In this document: positions 59,401 to 64,000 of the stretch, piece by piece
Position numbering within the stretch: position 1 is the stretch's first letter
Layout of the letters: each line of letters begins with the position of its first letter
DNA from: Nereocystis luetkeana
Taxonomy: Eukaryota; Sar; Phaeophyceae; Laminariales; Laminariaceae
Direction: 5' to 3'
Assembly: GCA_031213475.1 (NCBI GenBank)
Contig: JARUPZ010000016.1
Span: forward strand, 7,022,270-7,086,269
DNA length: 64,000 bases
Made by a program: the position numbers and the translations under genes
The notes under the pieces: model-generated
Database searches by the model: none
What the model saw: the letters and a program-made list of their open reading frames with translations, nothing else
What the model was told of the DNA's origin: nothing

Positions 59401-62400
59401 GCCGATTACCCAAATATACAAAACCGACCAGGTTCCCCCGGTAGTTTTGCTCCAGAGATACCGGGTAGTATTCAGTGCCCGGTAGACGGCAGTTCTCGTA
59501 AAAAAAAAAAAGGATAAGAGGATAGGAGGGCAATCGTGGTCTGACCTGGATGAAGAACTCGTGCCACTGATGGGCGCTCCTCTGGATGTTCACGATCGTC
59601 TTTTCCGCGAGAAGGTAGTTGGGCAGGTAGAACACCTGATGGGCAGGGGAAGGCCGTCCGTGGTAGGGGGAGAGGGTGAGAGGAGAAACAAATGGGGGGC
59701 GGGGAGGGGGGGAGGGGCGGGTACTCGATAGGAGAGATGTACTCGATCTCATGCGTGGCCGTAGTCGAATGACCATAGGCCCTCGCATCCCTACAATGCC
59801 GGGACGGAACATGTCGGGTTTTCACCGACCAGGCAGACCTTGCTTGCACCAAGCGCGAAGCGCCGTGAGGTGTCCGGCGAGTCGCACGAAGGGTGAGCAG
59901 CGCAAAAAGAAGAACCGCTTGTGAGGCGCACTTGCGTATGAATGGCAGACGCGATGAGTTAGCTTAATTTCTGATGTAGCCACAGAGGGGGGGGGGGGAG
60001 ATAATGTGGAGAAGACCGTACCCGCCAAGCAGCAAAGAGAGACCACCCGCTATTACAGGTTAGGTACCTCGCGTGCCATAGCCAAACCGAATAAGCGAGG
60101 GGGGCAGGAAGAAAGAAGAGGGACGTCCACCGCCCCCCCCCCCTCCTCCAAAAATCCCACCTCACCCCCCCCTTCCACCACACGCCCACCCACCCCAACC
60201 ACCCTCAACCCAACACCACCCCACACCACCCGTGCAAGACCCTCTAAATAAATTTGCACTTCTCTCACCATCTCGTCCCACCGCTTGAAGTGGGTGGTCA
60301 TCAGGTCCACCTTGGTCACCGACAAGTCTTTCATCGCCATGCCCGACATCCCGTCGTAGATGTGAACCCGGTCGCCCACATCGTAAAGCCTCGACACGAA
60401 GATGAACATCACCGAGGACAGGAGGTTGCTCGCCGCCGAGCCGATCACTATGGAGAAGATGATCAGGAAGGAGGAGAAGGTCAAGCTGAGGGAAATCACG
60501 TCCACCCCCCAGATGGACAGCCACACGAACTGAAAGTGTTCGCCCCCAGATTGGTGTCGTTGAGGGGGAGGAGGGAGGGAGTCCGGAAGGCGGAGGGGGG
60601 GGGGGGGGGGAGGGGGGGGTGTACTCGATATGGAAAGGTGTACTCGATCTCATGCATGGCCGTAGTCGTATGACCGTAGACCCTCGCATCCCTACAATGC
60701 CGGGACGGGGGGGGCGTAATCATTGCCATGCATGGTTGTAGTCATATGGCATGACCATAGACCTTCGCATCCCTACAAGCCCGGGTCGGAGCACACGTCG
60801 GGTTTTCACCAACCAGGCAGGCATTACTTGCGCCTAGCGCGAAGCGCCGTGAGGTGTTCGGCGAGTCGCATGAAGGGTGAGCTGCATCCTACCACAGCAA
60901 TAATCGATTTTGGGGGGAACTTTCCTGCATAAGGACGACAGCGTCGAATTTTGTTGATTCGTTTTCTGGTGTGGCTGCTTCCAGAGCCGGCAACGGGCAT
61001 ACAGCATAACTGCCTCGTGGGTGCCTAACCATGTGTACACACTACGAGCGTGACACAACCGCCCCTTGTGCGACGCCAAAGTAAGGTTCTCCACCCCGCA
61101 CAACTATCTTATCGCGGCCGCCAGCCATGGCGACAGCTCTTACGGGGGACCGTAGTTAATAGGACTTACGGTAAACATAAAAACCGATATATTCAACAAT
61201 GTTTACGAACAATATTCGGTTCCTATCAATTATGGTCCCCCGTACTAAAAACAACACAAAAACGGTACGCTGGTTGACTAGCTTGCCAAGTGGTGGGCGT
61301 GATTTACGGCCTCGTTGCCAACCGACGCCAACCCAACCATTGCATACAATACAGGGGCGGGGAGGAGGTCGAGCATAGACGCGTTCTACGATAGAGGTAG
61401 CAGATTTTCGCCAAAACGGTTTCTGGATGACGTGTCTCCTTAACCCGAAACCGTCGGAATGTCAATCTTGTTTTGAAAAAAAATGGCGCTCCTGTATACT
61501 TGGGCCATGGGGATTATGTATCGGGGGGTGCGGTTTAGTTTTTGCTGAAGTCAATTTTCGGGTGAGCTATGGAGATAGATCCTCAAGTGAGGAGCCTCAG
61601 AAAAATTAGGGAGAACCTCTCCCGTAGAACACTGCCTCCATAGGTCAACACGAGGAGCGTTTTTCCAAGACCGTAAACTGCGGTGCCCCAACGCACGGCC
61701 ACGTGAACCGTCGCGACAACGCAAGACCCCACCACATACACCGCGTGAAGGGTTAAGCGGAGGAGGGGGATGGACGCTGCACTCGCAAGTAAGTCGATTT
61801 TTTTTGTGTATACAGGGGGAAAGTGAGCGGGAAATCGCTGCTACACCGATAGTATCAACACCTTCGCTACCAACAACACCGACACTGCCAACACCAACAG
61901 TACCACCACCGACCCGACTAACATCAACCCTACCGGTACCACCACTACATACAACAACAATACTGCAACTACCAGCACCAACACTACCACCACCACCACC
62001 ACCACCCCCGACAATGAGGGCAACACGCTCAAAAAAGCAATGCACCACCACCTTCACCACAACCACCACCACCACCACCACCACCACCACCACGCCAGCC
62101 CTCACAATGAGGATGAAGGAGATGACACCCATGATGATCAGCCCCAGCTTCCGCGCGATGTGGTCACTGTCCTGCAAGGTGTCCGCCAGGCTCTTGTGGT
62201 CCTCGAAAGCCCGCACCACTCCGATCACCAGTTCCTTCCGACGAAAAAAAAGAACGAAAAAAAAAAAAAGAGAGAGAGAGAGAAAATAACAAAGTAGAAA
62301 AAAAACGCCACGGAGATACGAGAGGTCGGTACATGCGATACGGTCATCGACGGACGACTGGTCAAAAAACAGAAAAATTATGTGGGTACGAAGTATACAA

Positions 62401-63922
62401 GCATGCACCCCCGGCATGAAATATAAGATGAGTGGAGGAAACCGAAAACGCAGAAAAAAGCCTCACACGAAACAAGGCAAGTCGGTCGGTACATGTCGTC
62501 ACCGGACGCCCAAAAAAGAATTGATACGACGAGCATGTACGCCTCCACATTTTGTTTTTTCTCCAGGCAAGAGAGAGGGCCGACGCAGGTCGACGATTGA
62601 CCCGCTTGCCTTAGCCAGCGATGGCACCTAAACTACCCCCCCGCGCACGACGCCAAACCACAATGCCCCACACGTCCGATAGGTCAGATATGCAGGTTAA
62701 CGATCTACAGTAGACCATTCAAGCACATCCCTAACCCGCCGCTCTCAGACGCTGCGCAGGGTCTGTAAAAAGCGCAGATCCAACCCAGGAAAGAATTACC
62801 CCAGATAGCGCAGATTGTACAGTTCGTACAGATCCCTCTCAGATCGGGAACCTGTTCTACCCTGGAAGGCTTTTAGGTTCATGACGAGGGAACCGATTAT
62901 TCCTTGTCCGACGCGTGCAGGCAGCGTTCAGACCAAGACTGGCCCTCTCGTGGAACAGGCGGGGAAGACTAAAAATTCGTGCGTGAGAGAGAGAGAGAGA
63001 GAGAGAGGGTGGGGGGGGGGGGGGGGGGGGGCAGCAGCGCGCAAAAACCTCGACGGAAGCTTAGGCGATGAAATCCTGTTCATGTCCATGTGTCTTATCC
63101 CCCTAGAATGCAGTTGCGTAAAAAAGCGCCCGAAATGTAATCCCACGTGCTGCCGCCGAAAAAACAACCATTGCGCTAGAGACAAAAATTGTCCGAACTC
63201 TGAATATTGCGAGCGGCTTCCACAACACGAACTTGCGGCTGTAAAAAGGATGACAACCTCGGACGAAGCGTTGATTCCTACGCTTCATGATCCAGACCTT
63301 GTGGGGCAGAAAAAATCTAATATGCATGAAATGTCTGGTCTGTGTGATCTAGCTCCTTTTGCTGGGTGGGCCCCGTGCAATCTGCGAGATCTATCTAGCA
63401 CATGTTTCCTGGGTTGGATTCGGAAAAGGCAGGTTTCTGGCACAACCTCGCACACTGGCAGGTGGTGAACTAGATAGATGATCCACAGTACAGTAGATGA
63501 TGATCTCCGCGAGGTGTAAAGCGCTCTCGGTTGACAGGCACCTTCAACAATCCGCGCGCCCCGAGGCCGGAGTAATAGCCTATCCGTGTACGTAATACCT
63601 TCACTCTCTGCCTGAATTGCCCGAACGTTTCCAGCAACAAACTGCAGCCTCTCCGTGTGAGTCGATACGATACGGTACTCCAGGTATTAAGCTCCTGGCA
63701 GCACCATCCCGATCGCTTTCAATCAGAAATTAGATTTCGACTAGGCCCCACAAAAAACACACACACGCGCGCACACGCACACACAAGAAATATTCAAACA
63801 AAAATGCCGATCTCGTTTCTAAGGGGAAGTATCTCGACCTGAACCCAAAACGAACACAAAACGGAAACCCCCCCCAACACGACCAAAGCACACAAGACAA
63901 TATAAGCGGTAACAAACGTGTC

Positions 63923-63955
<33 letters not shown>

Positions 63956-64000
63956 CCTCCCTCGTGACGGTGCCGCTATTGTCCTCGTCGAAGTGCGAGA
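53445..64000 (-). CDS. EF-hand/MscS-type mechanosensitive channel, C-terminal half, seven exons
   Basis: Exons, 5' to 3' on minus: 63957->64000, 62106-62234, 60269-60529, 59546-59635, 57909-57993, 56904-56998, 53445-53573. All introns are GT-AG and phases agree (phase 1 only between 57909 and 56998). About 276 residues are visible. The first exon ends in an EF-hand loop, DEDNSGTVTRE, whose position-12 Glu is the first residue of the next exon. Next comes ARKLGLIIMGVISFILI (membrane helix). The MscS core follows, with LSLTFSSFLIIFSIVIGSAA as the pore-lining-type helix and FIFVSRLYDVGDRVHI at the start of the beta domain. YLPNYLLAEKTIVN continues the beta domain, and the protein ends NIEESKGA-stop. 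The family opens under membrane tension; calcium sensing by the EF-hand is inferred. The N-terminus lies outside the window. Confidence 0.9.
53707..54255 (+). mobile_element. Poly-G-flanked dispersed repeat, copy D, full length
   Basis: G-run 53707-53733, then TACTCATCATCGTGCATGGC. The whole body follows in the order of copy A, ending CCTATATGTATATAGTAGA and G-run 54245-54255. It lies in the last intron of the channel gene. Where copy A has CTACCAGGTACG, this copy has CACTACGTTATACG (54036-54049). Confidence 0.9.
55775..55800. repeat. 26-nt poly-G tract
   Basis: Uninterrupted G26 in the last channel-gene intron, with no poly-G repeat attached. Comparable runs: 14542-14561, 52723-52743, 63011-63031. 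Confidence 0.95.
56205..56665. repeat. 27-bp palindromic satellite (CACCCGGGTG)
   Basis: About 17 units of TATCACCCGGGTGATAAGAT plus AACACCC. Each unit contains the perfect palindrome TATCACCCGGGTGATA or a variant (ACCCGGTTGA, ACCCAGGTGA). An isolated relative (TATCACCCGTGTGATACGGT) lies at 56865-56884, directly beside the splice donor of exon 56904-56998. The array is in the last intron. Confidence 0.95.
57402..57626 (+). mobile_element. Poly-G-flanked repeat, copy E, right-truncated
   Basis: GGGGAGGGGGGGTGTACTCG at the left, body to GAGGCGGACTTGCATACGGA, then match lost after GATGACAAG. In the channel-gene intron 56999-57908. Confidence 0.85.
58828..58931 (+). mobile_element. MITE copy 6, in a channel-gene intron
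   Basis: Left end CACGGGGGACC (TA mutated to CA), right end GGTCCCCCCGTA, standard core. Lies in intron 57994-59545. Confidence 0.92.
59694..59999 (+). mobile_element. Poly-G-flanked repeat, copy F, right-truncated
   Basis: G-rich start, GGGTACTCGATAGGAGAGAT, body to TGATGTAGCCACAGA, then a G-run (59986-59998) directly at the truncation point. Lies in intron 59636-60268. Confidence 0.88.
60594..60714 (+). mobile_element. Poly-G-flanked repeat, copy G, short left end
   Basis: G-runs at 60594-60619, then GTGTACTCGATATGGAAAGG. The body stops at TGCCGGGACGGGG in a new G-run. It joins copy H head to tail. Confidence 0.85.
60715..61365 (+). mobile_element. Poly-G-flanked repeat, copy H, carrying a MITE
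   Basis: Starts near CATTGCCATGCATGGTTGTA and continues to the right end (CGTTGCCAACCGACGCCAAC, then GGGGCGGGGAGG). MITE copy 7 interrupts it at 61141-61244, between the CCGCCA block and AAAAACGGTACGCTGG, so the MITE arrived later than the repeat. Lies in intron 60530-62105. Confidence 0.85.
61141..61244 (+). mobile_element. MITE copy 7, nested in poly-G repeat H
   Basis: TACGGGGGACCGTAGTTAAT at the left, GGTCCCCCGTA at the right. TA duplicated exactly and otherwise unlike flanks (CTCT/CTAA), which supports a two-base TA target site. Confidence 0.93.
61850..62100. repeat. (ACC/CCA)n-rich tract in a channel-gene intron
   Basis: Impure ACC/CCA/ACA triplets adjoin the donor side of exon 62106-62234 (GTGAGGGCTGGCGTGGTGGT on minus). 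The Thr/Pro- and Val-rich frames here are artefacts. Confidence 0.9.
62984..63031. repeat. (GA)n followed by G21
   Basis: GAGAGAGAGAGAGAGAGAGA then G21 at 63011-63031, in the intron 62235-63956 of the channel gene. The open frame at 62815-63468 (+) spans it but has no recognisable domain. Confidence 0.92.
63918..63956. repeat. (ACGC)n microsatellite containing a splice donor
   Basis: About nine ACGC units. On the minus strand the first repeat bases, GTGCGT, are also the 5' splice site after exon 63957->64000. Confidence 0.85.

Noticed and set aside
61551..62417. 288-codon minus-strand open frame
   Set aside because: Only 62106-62234 within it is a true exon (channel gene). The rest is intron, including a (GGT)n run read as valines.

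Overview
The window reads as nuclear DNA of a eukaryote with intron-rich genes and very repeat-rich spacers. A brown alga (stramenopile) is the best fit. The reasons are a Notch-type LNR receptor-like membrane protein, an EF-hand/MscS channel cut into short GC-rich exons by 0.6-3.3 kb introns, Ty1/copia and LINE relics, and no bacterial gene packing. The taxonomic call is inference; no rRNA or organelle marker is present.

Only two host genes can be supported. (1) 7814-9397 (-) is an apparently single-exon gene for a 527-residue type I membrane protein with five LNR/Notch-like cysteine repeats. (2) 53445->64000 (-) is the 3' half of a mechanosensitive channel gene: seven exons whose junctions agree in phase, from an EF-hand loop through the MscS pore and beta domain to the stop codon. 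Its 5' part lies beyond the window. A decayed partial copy of the LNR gene sits at about 30520-30985 (-).

Layout: 1-3569 (-) copia element (integrase, protease, gag); 4858-5250 diverged tandem duplication; 7.8-9.4 kb LNR gene; 11-21 kb mosaic of dispersed repeats (two tRNA-like SINE copies, a TCTG microsatellite, a 1.3-kb repeat, the first poly-G-flanked repeat); 21-25.7 kb MITEs, long hairpins and LINE 3' fragments; 26.3-27.1 kb tyrosine-recombinase fragment and poly-G repeat; 30.5 kb LNR pseudogene; 32.7-36.6 kb LINE broken by a 540-bp insertion; 37.0-38.0 kb two long foldback elements flanking a tRNA-like sequence; 38.1-38.5 kb minisatellite; 39.4-44.9 kb LINE fragment plus an inverted copy of the 11.7-13.1 kb repeat split by a 3.4-kb insertion; 45-53.4 kb mostly unassigned; 53.4-64 kb channel gene, whose introns carry poly-G repeats, MITEs and a palindromic 27-bp satellite.

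The most unusual signal is a 9-mer, TACCAGGTA/TACCTGGTA, seen about 28 times by hand count (about 0.5 expected by chance). Where related repeat copies can be compared, it is a clean 7-bp insertion (5 bp CCWGG plus a duplicated TA) into a TA dinucleotide. That is the form of a transposon excision footprint from an element not present here.
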